DNA of 52,840 nucleotides from DATBLE01 sp046734335 (GTDB taxonomy: Bacteria; Actinomycetota; Thermoleophilia; Gaiellales; Gaiellaceae). The notes beneath the pieces are model-generated. The model saw only the letters and a program-made list of their open reading frames with translations. It was not told the DNA's origin and ran no database searches. Both the position numbers and the translations under genes were made by a program. Shown here piece after piece: positions 31,330 through 39,967 of this stretch (the first letter of the stretch is position 1; every line of letters begins with the position of its first letter). The DNA lies in assembly GCA_046734335.1 (NCBI GenBank), contig JBKPRA010000006.1:1-52840 (forward strand), given 5' to 3'.

Positions 31330-32484
31330 TTGAGCGCGCTGGCCGCCAGAGCCCCGTCCCGTGATCAGGTCAGCTCGTTCCTGAGCTGGCGGCGCCTCCC
31401 CGTCTGGGTCGCGCTCGGCTGCATCATCTTCGCCTTCGTCTTCGTCCTCTTTCTCGCGACGATCCCCGGCGTCGACGGCCAGACGAACTGGCGGACGACC
31501 ACCTTCGGCTCGGCGGTGCACGACCCGTCGTCGTTCCTCAAGATCGTGCTCGACTCGCTCACCTTCGCCTCCGCGCTCTTCATCGTCGCGAGCGGCTTCG
31601 CTCTGATCTTCGGCCTCATGCGCGTCGTGAACATGGCGCACGGCGCCTTCTACCTCCTCGGGGGCTACATCGCCTACGAGGTTCAGCAGGGCATGACCGG
31701 CCAGGGCTTCTCGCTCCAGGGCAGCGAGGTGAACACCTGGGAGTGGCTCGTGCCTCTCCTCGTCGCCGCACCATGCATCGCCGTCGTCGGCTACGTGATG
31801 CAGCAGGCGTTCCTGCGCTGGAACCAGGGCCAGGAGCTCCGCCAGGCACTGATCACGATCGCCGTCTCGGTGATCGTCGCCGACCAGATCATCGCCCACT
31901 TCCCGCGCAACGTCTCGGGCACCCAGAAGTTCGGCGGCAATGCCGTCGACCTCACCTGGCCCGGCTGGACCGACCGCTTCGTGAACCTGCACGTGGGCGG
32001 CGTCCAGTACTCGCTCGCCCGCCTGGTCGTGCTCGCGATCGGCGTCGCAGTCGGGGTCGGGCTCTGGGTCTGGCTCTACAAGACGAAGACCGGCATGGTC
32101 ATCCGTGCCGGGGTGGACGACGAGCAGATGACCTCGGCACTCGGGATCAACATCCAGAGGACCTTCGCGATCGCCTTCGTGGTCGGGTGCATGCTCGCCG
32201 CGCTCGGAGCCGTCGTCTGGGCCTCGCAGTCGAACATCTCGTCGGGCCAGGACGGCCAGTGGCTGCTGAACTCGCTGGTGGTTGTGATCGTCGGCGGCAT
32301 GGGGTCGATCTTCGGCGCCGCGGCGGGGGCGATCCTCTTCGCCTTCGTCGCGAACTTCGGGGCGTCGTATCTGCCCACCACCGGCTCCGACTGCTGCACG
32401 CAGTACTCGTCGATCCTCACCTTCGTCCTGATCGCCCTCGTGCTGGCCTTCCGGCCGCGCGGCCTGTTCGGGAGGGGCTCGTGA
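31330..32484 (+). CDS. Branched-chain amino-acid type ABC permease, LivH-like
   Basis: 384 residues, membrane protein. The first segment (VWVALGCIIFAFVFVLFLAT) is followed by a long extracellular loop, then the LivH core starting FALIFGLMRVVNMAHGAFYLLG, which carries the family signature. NSLVVVIVGGMGSIFGAAAG is near the end. The TTG start is tentative: no ribosome-binding site is present and the start follows the -10 box. It forms the channel with LivM. Confidence 0.9.
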   Translation: MSALAARAPSRDQVSSFLSWRRLPVWVALGCIIFAFVFVLFLATIPGVDGQTNWRTTTFGSAVHDPSSFLKIVLDSLTFASALFIVASGFALIFGLMRVVNMAHGAFYLLGGYIAYEVQQGMTGQGFSLQGSEVNTWEWLVPLLVAAPCIAVVGYVMQQAFLRWNQGQELRQALITIAVSVIVADQIIAHFPRNVSGTQKFGGNAVDLTWPGWTDRFVNLHVGGVQYSLARLVVLAIGVAVGVGLWVWLYKTKTGMVIRAGVDDEQMTSALGINIQRTFAIAFVVGCMLAALGAVVWASQSNISSGQDGQWLLNSLVVVIVGGMGSIFGAAAGAILFAFVANFGASYLPTTGSDCCTQYSSILTFVLIALVLAFRPRGLFGRGS

Positions 32485-33569
32485 ACCCGAGGACCTGGAC
32501 GCTGCGCCAGCAGGTCGAGCGCTCGATCGCCGCGGTTGCGCTCGTGATCGTGATCATCTGGCCGGCGGCCGGATGGAGCTCCTACTGGAGCCACACGATC
32601 CTGCTCGAGACGTTCATCTTCGGCATGGCCGCCGCCAGCCTGGTCTTCCTCTCGGCCTACGGCGGGATGGTCTCGCTCGCGCAGACCGCGTTCTTCGGGA
32701 TCGCGGGGATCATCCTCGGCAACCTGGCGACGAAGGGGGGCCCCGGCGGGACCTCGAAGGGCCTCCACCTCGGCTGGGACCCGACCCTGGCCCTCGTCCT
32801 CACGATCGTCTTCACGACGATGCTCGGCCTGATCGGCGGCGCGGTCGCGTCGCGGAGCGCGGGCATCTACTTCCTGATGATCACGCTCACCTACTCGGTG
32901 ATCGCCGTCTACACGCTCGGCCAGGTGACGAAGATCTCCGGCTTCTCCGGGATCGGCGGCATCAACCGGTACACGCCTGGCTGGATCGGCAACATCCTCG
33001 ACCACCCCAACCGGCTCTACTACATCGCCCTCGGCGCCACCCTGTTCGCGTACGTCGTCATCCGCTACATCGTCCGCACGCCGTTCGGCATCGCGCTCCA
33101 GGGCGTTCGCGACGAGCCGGTACGCGCGGCCTCGCTCGGCTTCAACGTTCCCCTCCACCGGACGCTCGCGTTCGGCTTCGGCGCGTTCCTGGCGGCGCTC
33201 GCCGGTGTGCTCTACGCCTGGTTCGCCGGCCAGGTCGCTCCCGGCGACGTCGACCTGCCGCAGACCATCAACCTGCTGATCATGGCGGTGATCGGGGGGC
33301 TGCTGCGGATCGAGGGGGCCTGGATCGGGGCGTTCGTCTTCTTCCTGATGCAGAACTACATCACCACGACCACACACGTGCCGCTGCTCGGCTTCGGCGG
33401 GACGCTCTTCGGCGGGAGCTTCAACACGCTCATCGGAATTATCTTTTTGGCGATCGTCGTCGTCTCACCAGATGGGCTCATGGGGCTGTGGGGCAGGCTC
33501 TTCCAAACACGGCGCCGACCCGAGGGAGGAGAGAAAGGCGCTACTCCCACGGTCGAGCCCGCGAAATGA
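32481..33569 (+). CDS. Branched-chain amino-acid type ABC permease, LivM-like
   Basis: 362 residues with about nine membrane segments. The LivM signature is present: LSAYGGMVSLAQTAFFGIAG, SAGIYFLMITLTYS and GIALQGVRDEPVRAASLGFN (the loop contacting the ATPase). VIGGLLRIEGAWIGAFVFF is near the end. GTG 32481 overlaps livH as GTGA. A 94-base gap with a small GC hairpin separates it from the binding-protein gene. Confidence 0.92.
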   Translation: MNPRTWTLRQQVERSIAAVALVIVIIWPAAGWSSYWSHTILLETFIFGMAAASLVFLSAYGGMVSLAQTAFFGIAGIILGNLATKGGPGGTSKGLHLGWDPTLALVLTIVFTTMLGLIGGAVASRSAGIYFLMITLTYSVIAVYTLGQVTKISGFSGIGGINRYTPGWIGNILDHPNRLYYIALGATLFAYVVIRYIVRTPFGIALQGVRDEPVRAASLGFNVPLHRTLAFGFGAFLAALAGVLYAWFAGQVAPGDVDLPQTINLLIMAVIGGLLRIEGAWIGAFVFFLMQNYITTTTHVPLLGFGGTLFGGSFNTLIGIIFLAIVVVSPDGLMGLWGRLFQTRRRPEGGEKGATPTVEPAK

Positions 33570-33663
33570 CCACCAATCGACAGACCTGCTTGAAAGTTGG
33601 GTCACTACTGCGCGAGAATCGCGCGCACCTTCGAACACGAGAGAGGGAGGAGGGCACTACCAG

Positions 33664-35064
33664 ATGAGGAGACTCACACTGCGGAGCTGGAAGACGGCCG
33701 CAGTCCTGGTCGTAAGCTCGGCCGTCGTGGCCATGTGGGCGACCGGCGCGTTCGCGTCGTCGCATGCCAAGGCGGTCAGGGTCGCGATCATGACGGACTG
33801 CAAGGGCGCCTTCGCGTTCGGCTACGACGTCGACATCGGCGGGGCGCAGACTGCATTCGCGCAGTTCGCCCACGGCGTCACGAAGAGCCACGCGAAGCCG
33901 TCTGCCGGCATGACCGGGATCAAGGTCGGCAACACGCCGGTCCAGATCGTCGGCTACGGCTGCGGCAACGACACGGTTCCGGTCGCCGTGACCGAGACGA
34001 AGCGTCTGATGGAGAAGCTGAACGCCGACGTGATGATCGGCCCGCTGTCGGGTGACGAGGCGGTGTACATCGCGAACTACGCCAAGGCCCATCCGACGAA
34101 GACGTTCATCATCGGTACGGCCGGGTCTCAGGATCCGACGATGCAGATCGCTCCGAAGAACATGTTCCGCTACCACGGCGACGGCGCTCAGTGGAACGCG
34201 GGCATCGGAGAGATCGCCTACAAGAAGCTCGGTTGGCGGAAGGCAGCGATCATGATGGACGACTACAGCTTCGGCTGGACGTCGGGCGCAGGCATGATCG
34301 CCGACTTCTGTGCGGTCGGCGGCCAGATCACGAAGCGCGTGTTCCCGCCGCTGAACACGACCGACTACGCACCGTTCGTACGGCAGCTCCCCCCGCCGAA
34401 CCAGGTGGACGGGTACTTCTGGGTCGTCGGCGGTACGGGTACCGCTGCGGCGCTGAAGGCCTATGAGCAGGCGTACGGCCCGCTCGACCCGAAGAAGAAC
34501 ATCGGCAACCTGTTCTTCGGCTTCCTCGGGGCCGACAAGGTCGTGGCCCCGAAGGTCGTCGGCGCCTACGTTGGCGGCTTCGGGAACAACCCCGGCGTCC
34601 ACTACACGAAGGTCGATGCGTACCGCAAGTACGCGAAGAGGATGTACCCGGCCCAGAACGTGGACGACGGCTTCTTCTACAACTACTACATGGCGGCCAA
34701 GGCGCTCGTTCAAGGCCTCAGCAAGTCCGGCGGGGCAGTCGGGGCGAAGCTCCAGGCGTCGCTGCCTCGCTCGATCGACGGTCCGTTCCAGATCTCCAAC
34801 GGCGGCATGGTCAAGCTCGACTCCCGCCGCCAGGCGATCCAGGACCAGTACCAGCTCCAGCTGGTCAAGAACGCCGACGGGTCGGTCGGCGCGACCGTGG
34901 TCGCGTACGTGCCGGCCGTCGATCAGTCGTTCGGCGGTCTCTTCAAGCCGACGAGCCCGCCCCCGGGTCGCACGCAGCCCGCGTGCAAGAAGCTGAAGAC
35001 CCCGTGGCAGGGCAAGATCAAGGTCGTCACGGGCGGCAAGGTGACGAACCAGATCCTGAAGTAG
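33664..35064 (+). CDS. Branched-chain amino-acid type substrate-binding protein, LivK-like
   Basis: 466 residues. A signal peptide is clear: MRRLTLRSWK, a hydrophobic core and AFASSHA; no lipobox Cys follows. The binding domain is type I, with ADVMIGPLSGDEAVYIANYA and TFIIGTAGSQDPT as ligand-facing loops. The C-terminus has an extra Cys-containing tail (TQPACKKLKTPWQGKIKV). The ligand is unknown; related transporters move amino acids, amides, urea or aromatic acids. ATG 33664 follows GGGAGGAGGG. It lies inside the permease/ATPase operon. Confidence 0.93.
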   Translation: MRRLTLRSWKTAAVLVVSSAVVAMWATGAFASSHAKAVRVAIMTDCKGAFAFGYDVDIGGAQTAFAQFAHGVTKSHAKPSAGMTGIKVGNTPVQIVGYGCGNDTVPVAVTETKRLMEKLNADVMIGPLSGDEAVYIANYAKAHPTKTFIIGTAGSQDPTMQIAPKNMFRYHGDGAQWNAGIGEIAYKKLGWRKAAIMMDDYSFGWTSGAGMIADFCAVGGQITKRVFPPLNTTDYAPFVRQLPPPNQVDGYFWVVGGTGTAAALKAYEQAYGPLDPKKNIGNLFFGFLGADKVVAPKVVGAYVGGFGNNPGVHYTKVDAYRKYAKRMYPAQNVDDGFFYNYYMAAKALVQGLSKSGGAVGAKLQASLPRSIDGPFQISNGGMVKLDSRRQAIQDQYQLQLVKNADGSVGATVVAYVPAVDQSFGGLFKPTSPPPGRTQPACKKLKTPWQGKIKVVTGGKVTNQILK

Positions 35065-35068
35065 GGGC

Positions 35069-35842
35069 TTGACCGAAGCGACACTCGCCGAACACGCCGA
35101 GCCGGCCCTCCGCTTGCGGGGGGTCGGCCGGCGCTTCGGCGGCCTCCACGCCGTCTCGGAGGTCGACGTCGAGGTGCCCGCAGGCGAGCGGCGCGCCATC
35201 CTCGGCCCGAACGGGGCGGGCAAGACGACCCTCTTCAATGTCATCTGCGGCGACTTCCCCGCCACCTCGGGGACGGTCGAGCTGTTCGGCCGCGACGTCA
35301 CGCATGCTCCTGCGCGCACGCGGGCGAAGATGGGGCTCGCGCGGACATATCAGCAGTCGCGTCTGTTCGCCGGACTCTCCGTCGAGGACAGCATCTACCT
35401 CTCGATCATCGGCGTCCGTGGCGGACATATTCGACCGGTCGTGCTCAGGCGCGACGCCGAGATGCGCGAACGCGCCCGTGAGGCGGCGCGCCGCGTCGCG
35501 ATCGACCACAAGCTTTCGGAGATCGTCGGCTCGCTCTCGCACGGCGAGCAGCGCCAGGTCGCGCTCGGGGTCGCGCTCGCCGCCGAGCCGCAGCTGATGA
35601 TGCTCGACGAGCCGTGCTCGGGACTGTCGCGCGGCGAGCGGGAGCTCATCACCGACCTCCTGCTCGCCCTCGGCCACGAGCTGACCCTGATCGTGATCGA
35701 GCACGACATGGATGTCGCACTACGCGTGGCCGAGCAGGTGACGATGATGCACGACGGCCGCGTCATCGTCGAAGGGACGCCCGACGAGATCCGGGCCAAC
35801 GAGCTGGTCCACGACCTCTACCTGGGCCGGGGCCTCCGATGA
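35069..35842 (+). CDS. ABC transporter ATPase, LivG-like
   Basis: 257 residues. Walker A is GPNGAGKTT, the signature is LSHGEQRQ, Walker B is LMMLDEP and the switch His is in VIEHDMDV. The LivG-specific loop with MGLARTYQQSRLF follows Walker A. TTG 35069 is four bases after the LivK-like stop. It powers import together with LivF. Confidence 0.93.
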   Translation: MTEATLAEHAEPALRLRGVGRRFGGLHAVSEVDVEVPAGERRAILGPNGAGKTTLFNVICGDFPATSGTVELFGRDVTHAPARTRAKMGLARTYQQSRLFAGLSVEDSIYLSIIGVRGGHIRPVVLRRDAEMRERAREAARRVAIDHKLSEIVGSLSHGEQRQVALGVALAAEPQLMMLDEPCSGLSRGERELITDLLLALGHELTLIVIEHDMDVALRVAEQVTMMHDGRVIVEGTPDEIRANELVHDLYLGRGLR

Positions 35843-36576
35843 GCTCGAGCGGCGCTCCGCTGCTGGCAGTCGAGGGACTGAACGCGTACTACGGCAGCGC
35901 GCACGTCCTCCAGGACGTCTCGTTCGAGCTCGGCGAGCAGGCCGTCGGAATCATCGGACGCAACGGCATGGGGAAGACGACGCTCTGCGCGGCGATCATG
36001 GGCATCCGGCCGCCCCAGGTCTCCGGCTCCGTCCGGTTCGAGGGCAATGAGCTCGTCGGTAAGAGCTCCCACAAGATCGCGGCTCTGGGCATCGGCTACG
36101 TCCCGCAGGGCCGCCGGCTCTTTCCCTCGCTCTCCGTCGACGAGCACCTGCGCATGGTCGCCGGCCGGAATGGCGGCGGCCGCTGGAACATGGAGCGCGT
36201 GTACGAGCTCTTCCCCCGCCTCGGCGAACGGAAGCGGAACGGCGGCGCCCAGCTTTCGGGCGGCGAGCAGCAGATGCTCGCGATCGGCCGGGCGCTGATG
36301 CTCAACCCGAAACTGCTGATCATGGACGAGCCGTCTGAGGGTCTTGCGCCCACGGTCATCGAGATGCTGGTCGAGACGTTCCGCAAGCTCGAGCAGGAGG
36401 GTCTCCGGATCCTGCTCATCGAGCAGAATCTCGGCGTCGCCACGTCACTGGCCGAGCGCCAGCTCGTAATGGTCGGCGGCGAGATCGCGACCGAGACGAC
36501 CGCGACCACGCTGACCGCCGATCCCGAGTTGCAGCGCCGCTACCTCGGCGTCGAGCCGGTACAACACGGCGCTTGA
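35839..36576 (+). CDS. ABC transporter ATPase, LivF-like
   Basis: 245 residues. Walker A is GRNGMGKTT, the Q-loop region is GIGYVPQGRRLFPSLSVDEH, the signature is LSGGEQQ, and LLIMDEPSEGLAP is Walker B. IEQNLGVA replaces the switch His by Gln, as usual in LivF. ATGA overlap with livG shows coupling. Confidence 0.94.
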   Translation: MSSSGAPLLAVEGLNAYYGSAHVLQDVSFELGEQAVGIIGRNGMGKTTLCAAIMGIRPPQVSGSVRFEGNELVGKSSHKIAALGIGYVPQGRRLFPSLSVDEHLRMVAGRNGGGRWNMERVYELFPRLGERKRNGGAQLSGGEQQMLAIGRALMLNPKLLIMDEPSEGLAPTVIEMLVETFRKLEQEGLRILLIEQNLGVATSLAERQLVMVGGEIATETTATTLTADPELQRRYLGVEPVQHGA

Positions 36577-37472
36577 CCGTGCCGGTCAAGCGCCGTGGAT
36601 TTCTGCCGCTGCTCGCGGTTGCCGTACTGCTGTCGGGATGCGGAAGTTCGAAGCCCAAAGGGCCGCCTGCGCTCCTCTTCGTCAGTGTCAAGGAGGGCGA
36701 CTACGCGATCTACGGCGCCGACGCAGACGGCAGACACCCCTACCGGCTGACCGACCACGAGGCCGATCCCTCGACGCCCGAGGGCCTGTTCTGGCAGAAC
36801 GACCCGGCCTGGTCGCACGACGGCAGCGAGATCGCGTTCACGTCAAACCGCGACGGCCGGACGCACATCTTCGTCATGAACGCCGACGGGACCGGCACCC
36901 GGCCGATCACGAAGACGCAGCACAGCGACGAGCATCCGACCTGGTCGCCCGACGGGCGCTGGATCGTGTTCGCCCGTGAAGGCGCGATCTACCGGGTTCG
37001 CGAGAGCGGGGGCGCCGCCAGACGCGTCGGCAAGGGCTTCGGCGCGGCGGCCGACCCCGCGTACAGCCCCGACGGCCGGCTGATCGCCTACGACTACCGT
37101 CGGCCGGGATTCTCGATCAAGGAGATCTACGTGATGAACGACGACGGCACCAACGTGCGCCGGATCACCGACCTCCGCGACGTGAGTACCTTCCCCGCCT
37201 GGTCGCCGGACGGCAAGACGCTTGCCTTCCAGAGCAGCGCGGGCGGCGGGAAGAACGAGATCTACACGGTGCCGGTCGCGGGCGGCACGCCGAAGCGGGT
37301 GACGACCTCCGCGATCGACGCCATCCAGCCCGACTGGACTCCGGACGGGAGCGGGATCACCTTCTCGCGGGACGGCGCGCTCGTCACGATCACGAACGGC
37401 AGGGAGACGCAACTCACCTCGGGCGACGACAACGACTCCGCTCCGGCCTGGCGGCCCGTACAGGCTCAGTAG
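36573..37472 (+). CDS. TolB-like beta-propeller lipoprotein
   Basis: 299 residues. A lipoprotein signal is present (KRRGFLPLLAVAVLLSGCGS, Cys about 23). Six or so TolB/PD40 repeats follow, with motifs such as PAWSHDGSEIAFTSNRDG, PTWSPDGRWIVFARE and PAWSPDGKTLAFQS. It should be exported and lipid-anchored. TTG 36573 overlaps the livF stop as TTGA; GTG 36579 is the alternative. Its place at the end of an importer operon is unusual, and it could be an accessory to ligand capture, or unrelated. Confidence 0.87.
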   Translation: MTVPVKRRGFLPLLAVAVLLSGCGSSKPKGPPALLFVSVKEGDYAIYGADADGRHPYRLTDHEADPSTPEGLFWQNDPAWSHDGSEIAFTSNRDGRTHIFVMNADGTGTRPITKTQHSDEHPTWSPDGRWIVFAREGAIYRVRESGGAARRVGKGFGAAADPAYSPDGRLIAYDYRRPGFSIKEIYVMNDDGTNVRRITDLRDVSTFPAWSPDGKTLAFQSSAGGGKNEIYTVPVAGGTPKRVTTSAIDAIQPDWTPDGSGITFSRDGALVTITNGRETQLTSGDDNDSAPAWRPVQAQ

Positions 37473-37475
37473 GAT
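37470..37475 (+). promoter_or_regulatory. -10 box TAGGAT built on the upstream stop codon
   Basis: TAG, the stop of the TolB-like gene, starts TAGGAT; it ends eight bases before ATG 37484, which has no ribosome-binding site. Confidence 0.45.
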
Positions 37476-37483
37476 CGCCTCGA

Positions 37484-38713
37484 ATGGCGACCGTCGTCCT
37501 CCTCGGCACGCTGGACACGAAGGGCGCGGAGTACGGATACCTCCGCGATCGGTTGCGCGAGCAGGGAGTGGACGTCCTCGTCGTCGACGCCGGCGTCTTC
37601 GAGCCGCAGATCGACGCCGATCTCACGCACGACGAGGTGGCTGCAGCGGCCGGGGCGGATCTCGCGGCGCTTCGCGACGCCGGTGACCGCGGCGCGGCGG
37701 TCGAGGCGATGTGCCGCGGCTCGGCCGAGGTCGTGCGCCGGCTGCACGACGAGGGGCGCCTGGACGGCTTCCTGTGCGTGGGCGGCTCCGGCAACTCCTC
37801 GATCGGAGCGGCGGCTGCGCAGGCGCTCCCGGTCGGCGTCCCCAAGCTGATCGTCTCCACCGTCGCCTCCGGCGACACGCGCCCGTACATGGGCGCCAAG
37901 GACGTCTCCATGACCTATTCGGTCGTGGACATCTCCGGCCTCAACCGGATCTCGGAGCGAATCCTCTCGAACGCGGCCGGTGCGATCGCCGGGATGGCGA
38001 ACGTGACGGTCTCGGAAGGCACGGAGGGGCGCCCGCTGATCGGCGCGACCATGTTCGGCGTCACCACGCCCGCGGTCACCGAGGCCCGCAAGCGGCTCGA
38101 GGAACTCGGGTACGAGGTGCTCGTCTTCCACGCGACGGGAACGGGCGGACAGTCGATGGAGGCGCTCGCGCGCGGCGGCTTCCTCGCCGGCGTCCTCGAC
38201 CTGACGACGACCGAGCTGGCGGACGACCTGGTCGGCGGGGTGCTGTCTGCCGGCCCCGACAGGCTGGAGGCCGCCGGTGAGCTGGGGCTGCCGCAGGTCG
38301 TCTCCCTGGGCGCCCTCGACATGGTCAACTTCGGGCCGCGCGAGACGGTGCCGCCGCAGTTCGAGTCTCGCAACATCTACGTCCACAACCCGACCGTGAC
38401 CCTGATGCGGACGACACCCGAGGAGTGCGCCGAGCTCGGTCGGCGGATCGCCCGCAAGCTCTCCGCGGCAACCGGGCCGACTGCGCTCTTCGTCCCCCTG
38501 AAGGGCGTCTCGATGATCGCGATCGAGGGTGGGCCTTTCCACGACCCGGTCGCCGACGAGGCGCTCTTCGCCGCGCTGCGCACCGGGTTGAAGGACAACA
38601 CCGCGCTCGGCGGGAACGTCGAGTGTCACGAGCTCGACCTGGACGTGAACGACCCGGCCTTCGCGGACGCGATGGCGAACCGCCTCCACGAGATGATCCA
38701 TGACCAGGGCTGA
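37484..38713 (+). CDS. UPF0261/Tm-1-like ATP-binding protein
   Basis: 409 residues. TVVLLGTLDTKGAEYGYLRD opens the fold, and FLCVGGSGNSSIGAAAAQAL and IVSTVASGDTRPYMGAKD are the nucleotide-site loops of the UPF0261 family. NPTVTLMRTTPEECAELGRR leads to the second domain. In plants this unit is the N-terminal part of Tm-1, the tomato mosaic virus resistance protein; bacterial function is unknown. The C-terminal part of Tm-1 is encoded by the next gene, overlapping by 14 bases. Confidence 0.93.
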   Translation: MATVVLLGTLDTKGAEYGYLRDRLREQGVDVLVVDAGVFEPQIDADLTHDEVAAAAGADLAALRDAGDRGAAVEAMCRGSAEVVRRLHDEGRLDGFLCVGGSGNSSIGAAAAQALPVGVPKLIVSTVASGDTRPYMGAKDVSMTYSVVDISGLNRISERILSNAAGAIAGMANVTVSEGTEGRPLIGATMFGVTTPAVTEARKRLEELGYEVLVFHATGTGGQSMEALARGGFLAGVLDLTTTELADDLVGGVLSAGPDRLEAAGELGLPQVVSLGALDMVNFGPRETVPPQFESRNIYVHNPTVTLMRTTPEECAELGRRIARKLSAATGPTALFVPLKGVSMIAIEGGPFHDPVADEALFAALRTGLKDNTALGGNVECHELDLDVNDPAFADAMANRLHEMIHDQG

Positions 38714-39527
38714 GGCCCTCGCGCGCCTCCGGGCTCAGGTCGACGCCGGGAAGCCGATCATCGGCGCCGGCGCGGGCACCGGGCTCTCGGCCAAATGCGC
38801 GGAGGCCGGTGGCTGCGACCTGATCATCATCTACAACTCGGGCCGCTACCGGATGGCCGGGCGTGGCTCGCTGGCCGGGCTGATGCCCTACGGCGACGCG
38901 AACGCGATCGTCGTCGAGATGGCCGCCGAGGTGCTGCCGGTCGTGAAGGAGTCGCCCGTGCTCGCGGGTGTCTGCGGCACGGATCCCTTCCGGCTGATGC
39001 CGGTCTTCCTCGAGGAACTGAAGCGCATCGGCTTCTCCGGCGTCCAGAACTTCCCCACGGTCGGCTTGATCGACGGCAACCACCGGGTCGGCCTCGAGGA
39101 GACGGGCATGGGCTACGGCGTCGAGGTGGAGATGATCCGGGCCGCGCACGAGGCCGATCTGCTGACCGCGCCGTACGTGTTCACGCCCGAGGAGGCGGTT
39201 GCGATGACGGAGGCGGGCGCCGACGTCCTCGTCCCTCACATGGGGCTGACCACCGGCGGTGCGATCGGCGCGACGACGGCGAAGACGTTGGACGAGTCGG
39301 TCGACCTGGTCCAGGCGATGTGCGACGCGGCGAAGGCGGTGCGCGACGACGTGATCGTGCTCTGCCACGGCGGCCCGATTGCCGAGCCGGACGACGCCGC
39401 GTACGTGCTCGAGCGGACGACCGGCGTGGTCGGCTTCTTCGGCGCGTCGAGCATGGAGCGGCTGCCGACCGAGACGGCGATGACAGAGAACATGCGGCGG
39501 TTCAAATCGATCGGAGGTGCGGCGTGA
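38700..39527 (+). CDS. PEP-hydrolase-like TIM barrel, second half of the Tm-1 pair
   Basis: 275 residues, TIM-barrel family related to phosphoenolpyruvate mutase/hydrolase (PF09370 type). Conserved segments are IIGAGAGTGLSAKCAEAGGC, YNSGRYRMAGRGSLAGLMPY, GVQNFPTVGLIDG and GASSMERLP. It overlaps UPF0261, and the cupin gene that follows overlaps its stop as GTGA. The three proteins are probably made together; a small-molecule C-C or C-P reaction is likely but not assigned. Confidence 0.92.
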   Translation: MTRAEALARLRAQVDAGKPIIGAGAGTGLSAKCAEAGGCDLIIIYNSGRYRMAGRGSLAGLMPYGDANAIVVEMAAEVLPVVKESPVLAGVCGTDPFRLMPVFLEELKRIGFSGVQNFPTVGLIDGNHRVGLEETGMGYGVEVEMIRAAHEADLLTAPYVFTPEEAVAMTEAGADVLVPHMGLTTGGAIGATTAKTLDESVDLVQAMCDAAKAVRDDVIVLCHGGPIAEPDDAAYVLERTTGVVGFFGASSMERLPTETAMTENMRRFKSIGGAA

Positions 39528-39919
39528 GCAGGTTCGTGATGAAGGCCGAGGTGCCGACGGAGGACTTCGAGTGGGGGAGCGCGGGCATGCGCTGCGCACC
39601 ACCCGGGACCGGCTGCGACACGTTCGTGGTCATGGACGTGCGGCTGGACCCCGGTTTTTTCCACGCGTTCCACAAGCACCCCGACCAGGACGAGATGATC
39701 ACGGTCGTCTCGGGCAAGGTCACGCAGTTCCTCGAGGGCGAGAGCACGGTGCTCGGCCCGGGCGACTCCGTCTACATCGACAAGGACGTGGTGCACGGCT
39801 CGTACAACGACTTCGACGAGCCTGCGGAGCTTGCCGTCGTTCTGGCGCCGCCGGTGACCGACGGCGGTTACATCGCGGTCGACGTCTCCGCCGAGGAGCC
39901 CTGGGCCTCGCTGCGCTGA
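39524..39919 (+). CDS. Cupin-domain protein linked to the Tm-1-like pair
   Basis: 131 residues, single cupin. Motif 1 is HAFHKHPDQDEMITVVSG with His and Glu metal ligands, and motif 2 is YIDKDVVHGSYND. The beginning (EWGSAGMRCAPPGTGCD) has two Cys residues. GTG 39524 is coupled to the barrel gene as GTGA. A dioxygenase, isomerase or binding role in the same pathway is likely. Confidence 0.87.
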   Translation: MSRFVMKAEVPTEDFEWGSAGMRCAPPGTGCDTFVVMDVRLDPGFFHAFHKHPDQDEMITVVSGKVTQFLEGESTVLGPGDSVYIDKDVVHGSYNDFDEPAELAVVLAPPVTDGGYIAVDVSAEEPWASLR

Positions 39920-39926
39920 GCCTGGC

Positions 39927-39955
39927 TTGACATTCGGATACCGTCGGTATATGAA
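39927..39955 (+). promoter_or_regulatory. TetR-gene promoter TTGACA-17-TATGAA
   Basis: TTGACA (39927-39932), a 17-base spacer and TATGAA (39950-39955) make the best promoter in the window. The start site would be near 39962, giving an almost leaderless mRNA for ATG 39966. Confidence 0.7.
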
Positions 39956-39967
39956 TACCGGCGGTAT
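39938..39967. promoter_or_regulatory. Double TetR operator (two 13-bp palindromes)
   Basis: ATACCGTCGGTAT (39938-39950) and ATACCGGCGGTAT (39955-39967) differ only in the central base, with centres 17 bases apart. They cover the spacer, the -10 and the start of the TetR gene, so the protein should repress its own transcription. Confidence 0.85.

Noticed and set aside
33541..35319. 592-codon minus-strand frame opposite the LivK-like gene
   Set aside because: The plus strand has a signal peptide and binding-protein motifs; this is antisense.
39927..39965. Upstream TTG or ATG starts for the TetR gene
   Set aside because: They fall inside the -35 box, operators and -10 box, so they would not be in the transcript.
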